Shown here one piece after another: positions 1 to 11,833 of a DNA stretch of 64,000 bases. The translations under genes were made by a program, and so were the position numbers. The notes beneath the pieces are model-generated. The model was given only the letters and a program-made list of their open reading frames with translations. It searched no databases and was not told the DNA's origin. Every line of letters begins with the position of its first letter. Within the stretch, counting starts at the first letter, position 1. Origin of the DNA: Paulownia fortunei (Eukaryota > Streptophyta > Magnoliopsida > Lamiales > Paulowniaceae); the NCBI GenBank assembly GCA_019321725.1, contig CM033113.1:14508001-14572000 (forward strand). The letters are read 5' to 3'.

Positions 1-437
1 ATTTCTGCACATTAGATAAAGTCCTTAGAACAAATTTAGCTACGGGGTATGATCACGCGTATCATGGCAATCACAGAATATGCCTCTAAGGCTTTGGTCT
101 TAAATAAGTTTTGAGTCGAGAGTTTTTTGAGATGGGACATCAAATAACTCAGTAAAACTCACACATATAATGCTTGCTCGTGAGACGAGAATATTATATT
201 CCATTGGCACTAGTGTAGAGATGTAAGTGCATATATGTGGGTGGTTGTTAGGGAACAAGTACACCGAACATGGCCCACAAGAAATTCTTAGCTGGAGGCT
301 TTGCCTGTCGAAATAAGAATTTCTATATTGGGATAGTACATGGCTAGTCCTCGGACTTGAGGTACGATGGCAGTCTTGTGTACATCCTGCAACACTTTGA
401 TATATCTTCTGTTTGTTTGACCATCACAAAGGGGGTA
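1..437 (+). mobile_element. Ty1/copia 3' noncoding region (between pol and 3' LTR)
   Basis: No coding potential. The same segment recurs in inverse orientation at 20958-21504, 42175-42720 and 59585-60130. In the last two it lies between a copia RNase H remnant and an LTR, so this is the 3' untranslated part of a copia element whose body lies left of the window. It ends in a purine run next to the LTR. Confidence 0.75.
425..437 (+). other. Polypurine tract of copia element
   Basis: A purine-rich CACAAAGGGGGTA directly precedes the LTR start TGTTGGG. This is the expected plus-strand primer of an LTR retrotransposon. Reverse-strand equivalents border the LTRs that end at 42174 and 59584. Confidence 0.7.
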
Positions 438-1574
438 TGTTGGGTGTTGCACTAATGTGCAGAAGGTTTGTCAGTGACCAACATAGAATTCGACACTTAT
501 CTTTTTAAGTAAGGGAATGTCCTGTGTTTTCATAGTTCATGATTCAAAGACCTTGGTCAAGGCAGGATGAATCATGATTTATCAAGAATCATTAGAACTT
601 GAAATGGGATCACAGTTATTGAATCATTTAGGGTTTCGACTTATAATTCATGCCCTAGATTCAATCAGGAGATTAGTTATCAAAAGGATCGTACGTGTAT
701 AATACTCGCAACTAAACAAGTTTACTCTCTATTTCACCTAAGATTAGTTTGCCATGATTACTTGCTAGGTGTTTTCATGGATAGTGAGATTTTTAGACTT
801 AAGGAGTTGATTCTAAGCGGATTAATTAATTGAAATAATTATTATTCATAAGTTGCAAATATTGCAAACCTGCTACTACCTTAGTAGTGAACCTAAGAGG
901 GTTACACATCTTTATGTAAAGTAACATTTCTAATTTTAGAATTTATCCAATAATTGAAACTTAGTTAATTAAGGGGTTCTATTTAATTTAATGGTTAAAT
1001 TAAATTATTCAATTAAGTAATTAAATTATTTAATTGGACCTAATTTGATTAGGAAGTCCAATTGGAGTAAATTAAATTAATGAATTGGATTAATTAAATT
1101 GAAATTGAATCAATTGAATTGATTAAATTGAGATTAAATTAATTGGATTGATTTGTAGATTTTTAGTCCAGGCCCAAAAATTACTGTGGACCACTTAAGA
1201 AGCCCACTAAAATATGAAGATAATAAATTAAATAAATATTATTTATTTAATTAACATATTTACAGATAAATAAATATAGTGACTGATTTTATGTGATAAA
1301 ATCGGCCACTAAGATTTAATTTATATATAAATATAATTATAGTATATATATGATATATATCTATCTTGATATTATTTGAAAAGTTCAAATTAATATCAAC
1401 AATATATGTAGACAATTTTGATGATTGATGTAGCCTCAAATTAGTCCACATACAATAGGAAAGAGAAAAGAGAAATTTTTTTGGAAGATTTAGAATCCTT
1501 TCAAGATAAGACTTTGAAGTAGTTGACAATTATTGAACTCTCCTAAAGTTGGAGAACAATCAAATTTTTAGCCC

Positions 1575-1582
1575 TATAAATA
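1575..1582 (+). promoter_or_regulatory. TATA box of copia LTR
   Basis: TATAAATA lies in the latter part of the LTR, where the U3 promoter of a plant LTR is expected. A TATATAAG occupies the corresponding place in the related LTR near 40780. The function is inferred from position and motif only. Confidence 0.5.
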
Positions 1583-1910
1583 GTTATGGCCAAAAATTAC
1601 ACATAATAATTTAGAAAATTTAAGCAAAAATTATTTTGTTTAAGTCTTCTATTTTTTTTCTCCAAGAAAAGAAAAAGAAAAGTGTTTTCTTGTAATCTTG
1701 ATTTTCTTGTTCTTTAAAAGAAAAATCAGTTTTTTGTTATTCTCTTCATATTATTATTTCAAGAAATTAAAGAATCAATCTTTATTATTCTTGAAAATTT
1801 GCTCCAATTCTAGATTAGTAAATAATTAAAAGGATACTAGTGAATCCTTTTGATTGGTGTTGCTTTTTCGTATTGTGGATCTGATAGAGGGGAGACACAT
1901 AGATCCCTAC

Positions 1911-2043
1911 GAGTTCTGAAAGTTCAGGATAACCAGTTGATTGCTTTATTCCTACAACAATCGGAGTGTACTGTTCCCTGTGAGTTCTGAAAGTTCAGGA
2001 TAATCAATTGATTGCTTCATTCCCTACAATAATCGGAGTGCAC
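1911..2043 (+). repeat. 71-bp tandem duplication near LTR end
   Basis: Two near-identical units begin GAGTTCTGAAAGTTCAGGAT at 1911 and 1982. The second unit is cut by the Tekay/Del LTR insertion at 2044. Confidence 0.8.
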
Positions 2044-5020
2044 TGTAACACCCACACCACTAAATATAGATATTAGTATAACAATAATTTTACAAGGTAG
2101 TACATGTGTGTAAATATATATTTACTTTTGTTAAATGTAGCTCTTCGAAAAATAGTATTTTCACACATATAACCCTGTATATATAAAAATCACCATTTAT
2201 ATAAAAACACAACACCCATCATAGTCACGCTATTCTGAGGCTGATTTAATATCAAATTTTAAGAGTTATAAAGGACAAAACATCCCAAAGTTGTAATATG
2301 ATAGACTAAAAAATAAAAATAATAACCTTTACTTTCAGAAGAAGAAATAATATATAGCCCTTTATATATAGTCAGCAATTTACATAATAATAATGAATGT
2401 AAAAATTAGAATATGCCCACAACACAACCCAACAGGTCGTTATCCATGTACATTGATCCTCATAACCTACAGGAACCCCAACGGCTTGCCCAGTAGGTCC
2501 ACGGTATCAAGTATCACCAAACTTACCTACAATGTATAAACTATATAAGCTAATACTCAACAAGTAAAGATTATGCATGTCAAAAAATAATCTACAATAT
2601 CAAGTTATGCATCTCAAATGCTATGCCCACAATGTAATTTCATGCATTAAAATATTTCTCTCAAAATTATTTTTTTCTCCGGCCCCTGACCAATGCTACT
2701 ATCCTATGCATCGGAAAAGAGCTCTTCACACCATCATAATCCAATAGCCAATAATGATATAAGCATGTAAATCTATGCATACTCATATGCATGGAAATCC
2801 ATGCACGCGAACCTGCAAATCCATGAATACAACCATGCAAATCCATGCATGCTTCGGTACACTAGTAGTGGTCAGCAAAACATTTTCCTTTCTTAGAATC
2901 ATGTTGTGCAATGCAAGATTTATCACAATGCTCGTATATGGTGCATGCACATGCCAATGCCTATGTATGTATGCTCAATGGATATGAATGACAGTAATGT
3001 GTGCTCTCTACTATGCATATATGATCTATGGTATTACATATAAATCATACATTTATTATGTCTATCCATTATAGTTGCAAATGAATCTTTACTTACCTTT
3101 GATCGACTGTGTTTTATTTCTAGGTTTCTTAAGTATTACTTCTCAACCCTATATGTGAATCAATCTGTGAAAATACAAGATATCAATCACCATCCTCAAT
3201 TAACAAGTTCATTTTACCTAATGTAGTATAATGATCTTGAATCTCAATTTAACTAAACAATCTTACCACTTAGAAACTATAACCGAATACAACTTTTTAC
3301 GTACCTTTATCCATATATTAAATGTATACTAACCTCACTTAATTGATGTCTTATAAATCTTACAACATTTCCCTAAATGTTAGGGATCAAATGCACCACA
3401 TCTATACTGGAATATATTAATGAACCAATTGGAACAGATTCACAACTTCACATTTTCTTACTGCCATATTAATTTGCATGATGATTTTGACACCCTTGGA
3501 TATATTCATTCACTCCCCAATTTTTATCACACTTAGCTAACATAAAAAAAATGTAACCATGTCATATAATGGCTAAAACTCACGGATATAGCTTCCCAAG
3601 TTCAACTCTCTTCACAGCATACTGAAAAAGATTTTTCTTACCGTGACAGTTTTACGCACTTCATGACATTAATGGTTTTGGCACCCTTAAGTATTCAATC
3701 ACTCCAAAATTTTCAACATACTTAGATAACATATAAAAAGAGACAACCAGGTCATATCCTTGCCAAAACTAATGGATTTAAGGCTGTAAAACCAGTCCTC
3801 TTCACATGGGACAGAATCTGAAATTTGATGGTGACAGTTTTGAGCATCTCTTTAATATCATGCCATATTTCAATTTTGAACTAATGAAAATTTATTCCAA
3901 TACTCTTAACTCATATACGAATATGTATATGATGATACTTATAGATCTTATTCAATATACCATACACTTTTGAAGTCTAAAACACAAGAAAATAGCAAGG
4001 TGACAGTGTCTGCCACAAGTATTTCCTATTAAGTGTTTGTCATCAAAAACCCTTTTTTTGTACACTGAAGTCTAACTAAAAACTTTATAACACTTTTATA
4101 AGAGATATTGAAAGATTAATACATAATAAACCCATTCAGAATAATCTAAAAACTAAAGACAAAATCGTAGGTAAGTGTTACCTATGCAGATTTTGAGGTT
4201 AAACTTTATGGTAATCACTTCTCCTTTACTTTTCTTGCTTTTATTTCAACTTGGAATCAATTTGGATCACTTGGAGACCTTAAGGTGTGTGTTTGAAAGC
4301 TAGAAATAGCTGAAATGAGGGTTTGGTCATGGATTAAGAGGGAAGGAAAGCTTGAGGTAGCAGTTGAGGTGCTTGCTTAAGCTTGGTAGCAAGCATGAGG
4401 TGTCAAGTTGTGATATAATTCTGACATTTTACCCATCTTTCAAGCCTAGATCAGATGTATCTTACTATATATTAATTTTATTGCAACCTATTTTAATTAT
4501 CACAAGATCCCATAGATAATTCATAAGCTAATTTCCTAGCCATTCATTTAATTTCTTACCCGATTCTTGAATAATTGTCCATATTAAAAATTATATAATC
4601 TTATACATAAATGAATATTGTAATATAACCTTTCAATCATAGTATCTTGTGTCCAATGTTCCAAATATGCAATTTACTCATATATACTTTTGAAATATCT
4701 AGATGAAATCGAATTAAACCGTATAAGCTTACTAGCAACACTTTTAACACTTTCAAAATCATAACCTATATATCCCATTTATATCCAATATTGATCAACC
4801 TCATTTTCTTCTTATTTCAATATAAAATCAACTACTTAGATTAGGAAATTTAGTAACTAATACCATGCAAGAGCTTCAAAATTAAGTTTAATATTCAAGA
4901 ATGTCGTATAAAATGAAATAAATTATGTAATGTCAATAGAAATAAAAGTAGCCTATAAAATTAGCACGTACTGCATGAATCATATTGGCCAAGTGAGTAG
5001 TGTGAGGCTTGGCTATTACA
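2044..5020 (-). repeat. 3' LTR of a reverse Tekay/Del-like Ty3/gypsy element
   Basis: On the minus strand it begins TGTAATAGCC (5020) and ends GGGTGTTACA (2044). These short inverted ends are typical of Tekay/Del chromovirus LTRs. A purine run lies at 5021-5030, and a pol remnant on the same strand lies just beyond it. Related LTRs occur at 7306, 11110, 31644, 39193, 43095 and 51280. The part at 2774-2854 is packed with CATGCA motifs. No coding frame is supported. Confidence 0.85.
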
Positions 5021-7305
5021 TCTTTCCCTGCATATAAAAATTTCATCCCCGAAATTTTACTTACCAAAACAAACTCTAGATATTTAATTGTCATTTTATG
5101 CTTCTTTTCCCAAATAGCTTCTTTTGTTGATTGACTTCTTCTTATTACTTTAAATAATGAGATATTCTCATTTTGATGTTGCTTTACACCCCTTACTAAA
5201 ATCTTTATAGGCATTTATTCATATCTCCGACCTCAATTTAGTTCTATTGGTTTGTTCTTCAGTAGATGAAATAGATTCATGATATACTTCCTTAAAATGA
5301 ACAAATGAAACATATTGTGAGCTCGAGACATTTTTACAAAGAGTTCGAGTTTATAGACAACATCCCCATTTATCTCAGTAATGTAAAATAAATCTATGTA
5401 CCTAAGATTAAGTTTGTATGTAACATCCCTAATTTTTTTTCTGCCCAAGCCACATAATCTATTTCATTGGAGACACTTCAAAAATTTGATCCCTTACCAT
5501 AAATTGCAACGATATTCCTCTTTAATATGCATAACTCTATGGTCACCTCTAACTAGTTTCCACACATTGGCAATTTGTTCTACTACTCCTATCATTTCCC
5601 AAACCATATTCAGCCTAAAAGAACACCAATTTAATTTTAATAAAATGATGATCTATATTTTCTATCATACAATGCCTCATAGAGAACTATCCCAAGTAGC
5701 CTTATCACTGTTGTTATAAATTTCACCTAAGGAAAAATTTTCTCTATTGACATCAATAATCTAGTGCACAAGCTCTAGGCATATCTTGCAAAGTCTAATT
5801 TGATTGTTCTGATTGCCCATTAATGCATGGATGATCACAATACTAAAATATAATTTTATTCCCAATACCTAATATACCAGGACCTTAAATCTACATCAGA
5901 ACTAATAGACACTAATAAACCATAAAGTCTAACCACTTTCTATACATTTATCTTTCCATAGATTTTGATGGAATACCTAGGGTAAATTGAGAAAGAATGA
6001 GCATATTCAGTTAACCTGTGATATTATCATATACAAAATTCCTGAATGTCTTCCCATTTCCACCTGAAAATAAAATAAGAACTAAATCATTCCAACATAG
6101 GTACTTTTACATATATCCCTTTTTGTGATAAACCAAATATTAAAAATAATAGTTCGTCCAGTATCCAATATCTATATATTTTCTTGACATCACAAACATC
6201 ATTCCTACAACTAAATAAAACAAATAAAAAAAGGTACATAATCATCACCTAAACTTAATCTTGAAATTTCTTATCCCTCATTTTCACATCTATCTCTTAT
6301 TAAGAGAGTAGTATCATTTATCACAAAAATCTATTTAAGTTCCTTTTAAGCCTTTCATCTTAATCTTAACCTTTCATCAACCTTATTTGGAGTATTTGAA
6401 ATTAGATCAATCAAAATCAGTCTTGCCAAAATATTAATAAACTGATAATTCACCATTTACTCTAATTCATCATCTATACAACCCTCAATTCCCACAATAG
6501 TTTATGATGTAAAATTTGTATGAATATTAGTTTATTGAGATATTTCATTCCAAGGATATCTGTAGTTAGATAGATCATAAATATATTCACTTAATAATAA
6601 TATACATCAAACATATACCAAAACGCAATGAGGTACACTACTATACATAATAAATAACTTATATCTAAAGTCGGAGTCACTACCGAAGCTCAAATCAATT
6701 CTCTTTAAGTAATTAGAGATTTTTTTCCACTTAGCGAACCATTCATATTTCATATACCTACATGTATGATGGAATAAAGTGTTAACAACTATGGAGGAAT
6801 AATAATTTCACTAACTCATAAAATTTTTCTTATTTCTATCACATTTATTTGTCTTTCCTATTTCAATACAACCTCGACGTTTTGAATAGTTATAAGGACA
6901 CCTTCTTAAGAAAATTACCAGTCCCAAAATAAATATTATACTACATAACTGAAAGATCGCATTAACTAAATTGAACAAATAATTTCTAATTCCTTAAAGT
7001 TTTCAATATCATATTGAAAGGTCAATCATATTTCTCCTCATTCTACATTAAGAAATCATCAATGAATATCACCCCAAACATACCAATATAGAATCATCAA
7101 ACACATTATTCATCATGTATATCAAAATAATTAGGGCATCAGTCAACCCAATAGCACAACAAGAAATTCATAATTAATTCAAACTTAAAATCAATTTTCA
7201 AGATCATAGTAGCTCCTCTTAATTTATCAAATAAACCTTAGTATGAGAAATCTGTACTTATTACAAATTATTACTTAATTAAGTTACAATAAATAATACA
7301 TAACC
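5021..7305 (-). pseudogene. Tekay/Del-like pol remnant (RT, integrase)
   Basis: This is the minus-strand remains of a chromovirus polyprotein, with many stops and frameshifts. Near 7030-7300 the RT palm is recognisable, including a VIFIDDFL catalytic box and an upstream ELxMNFLL-type stretch. From about 5700 to 5030 the integrase C-terminal part can be read: LRYIDLF, VYKLEL, SRAHNMFHLFILRKY and then the tail MPIKILVRGVKQ, all matching the conserved end of gypsy integrases. The region between is decayed beyond a continuous reading. Pol runs directly into the LTR ending at 5020. The upstream part resumes at 10185 because a solo LTR interrupts it at 7306. It cannot be functional. Confidence 0.75.
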
Positions 7306-7449
7306 TGTAATACCCAAACCTCACACTACTCACCTGGCCAATATAGTTCATGCATTTTATGCCACGTATGTGCTATTGCATTTTAATTGATATTTCATAA
7401 TGCATTATATTTTATATAGCATTTTAATAATTAAACTTTTGAAGTTGTC

Positions 7450-7800
7450 ATGGATATTAAGCTTAATAAATAATAAAACCATTTAGAATAATCTGAAAAT
7501 CAAAGGCAAAACAGTAGATAAGTGTTACCTATGCAGATTTTGAGGTTAAACTTGATGGTAATCACTTCTCCTTTGCTTTTCTTACTTTTATTTCAACTTG
7601 GAATCAATTTGGAGTAGTTGGATACCTTAAGATGTGTGTTTGGAAGATGAAAATGGATGAAATGAGGGTCTGGTCATGGCTTAAGGGTGAAGGTTTTGAG
7701 GTGTTAGTTTGAGATATTAGCTTAAGCTTAATAAGAAAATATGAGATGGCATGTAATGGTATAATCTGATTTTCTCCCTTATCTTGTAGCCCTAATTTTG
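7450..7800 (-). repeat. Inverted internal segment of the solo LTR
   Basis: This stretch reads in the same plus-strand direction as 4115-4440, which belongs to a minus-strand LTR, although the LTR around it starts and ends in plus orientation. The shared run around GTTACCTATGCAGATTTTGA is nearly identical in both. An inversion or inverted insertion inside the LTR is the simplest explanation. Confidence 0.7.
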
Positions 7801-7975
7801 TGTGTCTCACATATTCTTATTTCAGATTCTTTAACCTAATTAGTTGAGTTGGTACTAAGATTAGAATTTAGGTGTCAACTATCAGATAATATTATGATAC
7901 ACGTAAGTGAAAGGTGGCATCGTTGTGTTTATCGATGTAGGATAAATTATGCAAATAAATTAATTAGGGAGAAAA

Positions 7976-8446
7976 TAATAATAGTAATAGTAATAATAAT
8001 AATAATAATAATAAAAAATAAGGACATTATCATATTAATTAAGAAGGTGTAATTTTTAATATAAAATAAATTTAGGAGCTTATAAATAAATATATATAAA
8101 AATAAATAAATAATATTTTGTATTGATTATATAAAATATATATATATATATATAAATATAAATATAAATATAATATATATAAGTATATGGTGTGTAATAA
8201 ATATATATATATATATATATATGATTACACGTGTAGTGTATACATATATATATATATATGATGAGGATAAGCATATGTAGTGTATATTATATCACATGTA
8301 TATATGATAAGGATAAGCATATATATAATATATTATATTAGATTACTTTAATACTAATATTAAGGTTAAGTATATATATAATATATTATATTAAATTTCT
8401 TTAATACTAATGTTAAGGATAAGTACATATATAATATATTACATTA
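7976..8446. repeat. AAT and TA microsatellites plus about 55-bp tandem units
   Basis: An AAT run occupies about 7979-8012 and several TA runs lie between 8130 and 8260. These are followed by three degraded units (8308, 8364 and 8417) sharing ATATAATATATTATATT and TTTAATACTAAT. Reading frames here are low-complexity artefacts. Confidence 0.85.
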
Positions 8447-10184
8447 TGTTTTCTTACCAAAGCTATTTTAAAACACACCACACAAACACACGGCTATAGA
8501 AAAGGAAAGAAAAAGAGAAGAAAAAAAAAGGGGTGGAAGAAGAAATAGCACGAACAAACTTCTACCGTAGAAATTTGAGAAAATTTTAGGTAAGTCCCTT
8601 CTTATTTTTGTACGAATAAAAATATATGTTTATGTCGTTTATTTCTAATTTGAAAGAAAGTTTTTGATCCAAGTTAATTAGTTATCTACCTGTGAAATAA
8701 TAACTAATATACACCTTTAATTTGAAATTAGTTATGAATATTCGATTTTATTATCTTGTATTAATTGGATGACGGAGTTAATTAAATTGAGGGATTGATT
8801 ATAGGATTATAACATATCAACTAAATAATATTAGAATAAATTTAAGATGAGAAATTAAAGTATTTAAAAGGTTCTGATTGGGGTGAAATATAAAAATTTA
8901 AGGTTTGATTGTTCCTTAATTAAATTTAAGATTTAAAATCCCTAATGAAATTTGATATAGAAACTTATTGATTAAAAATGAAAATTAATACGTTATACTT
9001 TTACAGGCCATCTTATATCTAAAACTAGGGAGGAGAATCTCGTTAACCTTCAGTAGGATATCAAATGTGGAAGGTAAGTGAAAATCCATTTGCAATTACA
9101 ATGCATGGGCATAGTATTTCTTGGCTTATTTATATAAATGTGATCCTTGTGTCTTGATGAATATTATAAATATCTTATAGTGCATATGTTGTTTGGATGA
9201 CAGGACATGTGATTCACTATGTCATTGAACATATAATTCATCAACATTTATACGTGCATGTATAATACATGCTCATAGTTGAGGTTTTGCATGCATAACA
9301 TTATTTTTAGAAATAAAATGTTTTGATTGGCCACTACTAGTGCACCGAAGCCCATGTGTGCCTTATTTATATGATATTTGGGCACCGCAAGTATTACTTT
9401 TTGGAGGATCATAGAGGTTGACAGGGGGTGTACCTCTGGTGGTCACAAGAAGGTGGACCACTTGACTGTGCCCTTATTGACGCCACCGGTGGGAATACTT
9501 CTGGAGGGTCACAGGGAAAGATAGGGGGTGGACCTTTGGTGATCCTAGGAGATGGCTCCCGGACTATGTCGATCTGTTTATGGCCATGTGATTATTGATA
9601 TTGTCAAGAGCTTTATCCGGTACATAGTATGTAGGCCAAGGGCCAGTGATGGAAAATAATTTTAAATAAAATAATTTTGATGCATAAGTTCGCATTCTTG
9701 TCATAATCTCATAGAAATGTATTGCATTTGTGTTGGATTATCCCCTTCAGCATGCATGATTTTTATTTACTGAGTATTAGCTCACGTAGTTCATGCATTG
9801 TAGGTCAATTTGATGATACTTGAAGCCATGCACTTACTGAGCGAGTGGCTGGAGCTCCTACAGGTTCTGAGAATTAGTGTACATAAATGACGACCTGTCG
9901 GGCTGGTTGTTAACTTATTTGATTTTGGAGTTTATTAGGTTTTGGAATTTGTATTGTGTGTTACTTTTAAAAAATTTATGTACATGGGTATTTAAATGTT
10001 ATGGTTGTTATGGGTTCTCTGCAGGTATATATATATATATATATTAGTTTGTGAGTGAGAAAAAATAGTTTATTATTTATTATGCTGTTACAGGAAAAAA
10101 AAATTTACATGCACACAGGATTTATCATGTCAAAATTATTATATCTATAAATATATATGTGTGTGTAGTATTGGGGTTGTTACA

Positions 10185-11094
10185 TAACCTCACGATTCAT
10201 CTTTCTTCTATGTGAATATGAAGTGGAGCCTGTTTAGAAGAAGCATTAGACCTTAATGTCTTGCCCAACATTATAACAATATCATTTATGGTTCATCGAA
10301 TTCCAATAAGTGTATATGATAAACTAAAAGAGAGATTGAATTTGTTCTTACAACTATATCCAGGATAAAATCAATTGGTTAATCAATAGCATGCCCGAAA
10401 ACTTCTTTTCAACTTGTATCAAGAGATCTAAGATCAACCAAATGGATTTTTAGTAAATTTGGTCATTTCTAAAAATTATAACACAACCTAAAGATCAATA
10501 ATAACTCTTTCTTACTACTCTCTTTCATACTGTAGAAAATTATAATTTGACAATCTTTTTTTATTTTTTGCAAATAGTAAACATTTTCATGCTATGGTTT
10601 CCATAAAATTTTTAAATTTTCATCACTTAGAATTTAAAAGTCTTAATAATCCTAGAATAATCCACAATACATAATTCTCAATAAATCAATCAATACAGAA
10701 AGCTATGTCATAATCCTAGCAAATACAACAAAATTAACCTACAGCTCTTAAAATCTAATTAGTTGATCTTGAACTTTCAGATAGAATTCAAACATTGTAA
10801 CTAAACTCATATATATATATATATATCAAGTACGCTATCCAGTCTTATTACATAGTTAGTGGATAATAGAAAATATGTGCAGTTCCAAAGATAGAATACC
10901 AAACATAAATTTTATATCTATTATTACTGATGAGTTTGCCTCAACATTATTTTATAAAAAATCTTAAAACACATGGCCAATATTATTCATGAAATACAAA
11001 ATAAATTATACAACAAATAAAATTTGTTGGCATGGTTGTGTTCCATCAGTTTCAAAGATCATGTACATAGACAGTCTATAGAATCACAAACAGG
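10185..11094 (-). mobile_element. Upstream internal part of the reverse Tekay/Del-like element
   Basis: It continues from 7305 once the solo LTR and one TAACC copy are removed, and leads to the primer-binding site at 11095. It has no long frame and I cannot name a domain with confidence. The distance from primer site to RT is far shorter than in an intact element, so gag and protease are largely deleted. Confidence 0.55.
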
Positions 11095-11106
11095 GCTCTG
11101 ATACCA
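11095..11106 (-). other. Primer-binding site complementary to initiator Met tRNA
   Basis: The minus strand reads TGGTATCAGAGC, the classic plant retrotransposon primer site matching the 3' end of tRNA-iMet. It sits three bases inside the LTR end at 11110, which fixes the element's orientation. Confidence 0.85.
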
Positions 11107-11109
11107 CTC

Positions 11110-11832
11110 TCTAACACCCCCACCACTAAATATAGATATTAGTATAACAATAATTTTGACAAGGTAGCATATGTGTGTGCATGTGTGTATATATATATTT
11201 ACTTTTGTCAAATGCAGCACTTTGAGAAATAATATTTTCACACATATAACCCTATATATAAAAAAATCACCATTAATATAAAAACAAAACACCCATCACA
11301 GTCACGCTATTCTCAGGCTGATTTACTACCAAATTTCAAGAGAGACATCCTAAAGTTGTAATACGATAGACTTAAAAATAAAAATAATAACTTTTACTTT
11401 CAGAAGAAGTAAGGACACTTTACATCTTGTAACCCTTTATATATAGTCAGCAATTTACATAATAATAATGAATGTAAAAATTAGAATATGCCCACAACAC
11501 AATCCAAGGCCGTCATCCATGTATATTGATCCTCAGAACCTGCAATGGTATCAGGTATCACCAGACTCACCTACAATGCATAAACTATATGAGCTAATGC
11601 TCAGCAAATAAAGATTATGCATGTTAAAGAATAATCCACAATATCAAGTCATGCATCTCAAATGTTATGCCTACAATGCAATTCCATGTATTGAAATATT
11701 TCTCTCAAAATTATTTCTTTTTTGGGTCCCTGACCAATACTACTATCCCAAGCACCGAAAAAGAGCTCTGCACACCGCCATAATCCAAAGGCCAATAATG
11801 ATATAAGCATGCAAATCCATGTATACTCATAT
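11110..11832 (-). repeat. 5' LTR (3' portion only) of the reverse Tekay/Del-like element
   Basis: It closely resembles 2044-2790 with roughly one difference in ten bases by eye, so the two were the LTRs of one element or close relatives. It stops near 11832, where Athila gag sequence begins. The remaining LTR length and the outer target-site duplication are lost. Confidence 0.75.
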
Positions 11833-11833
11833 A

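Larger units (their letters stand above)
438..2043 (+). repeat. Ty1/copia LTR, plus strand, cut at its 3' end
   Basis: It starts TGTTGGG after a polypurine tract. Related copies lie at 39769-41354 (plus), 57916-59584 (minus) and 60469-61992 (minus); complete members end CCCAACA or CTCAACA. All share a middle part rich in TTAATTAATT. A Tekay/Del-type LTR starts at 2044 and interrupts this copy before its terminal CCCAACA. No ORF of note lies inside. Confidence 0.75.
7306..10184 (+). repeat. Solo Tekay/Del-like LTR with target-site duplication
   Basis: It starts TGTAATACCC and ends GGGGTTGTTACA. The 5 bases TAACC occur just before (7301-7305) and just after (10185-10189), so this is a complete insertion reduced to a solo LTR. 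It lies within the reverse Tekay/Del pol. Relative to its sisters, a segment at about 7450-7800 is inverted. The middle holds AAT and TA microsatellites. Confidence 0.88.

Noticed and set aside
8080..8274. A 64-residue frame rich in Ile and Tyr
   Set aside because: It is a translation of TA microsatellites.
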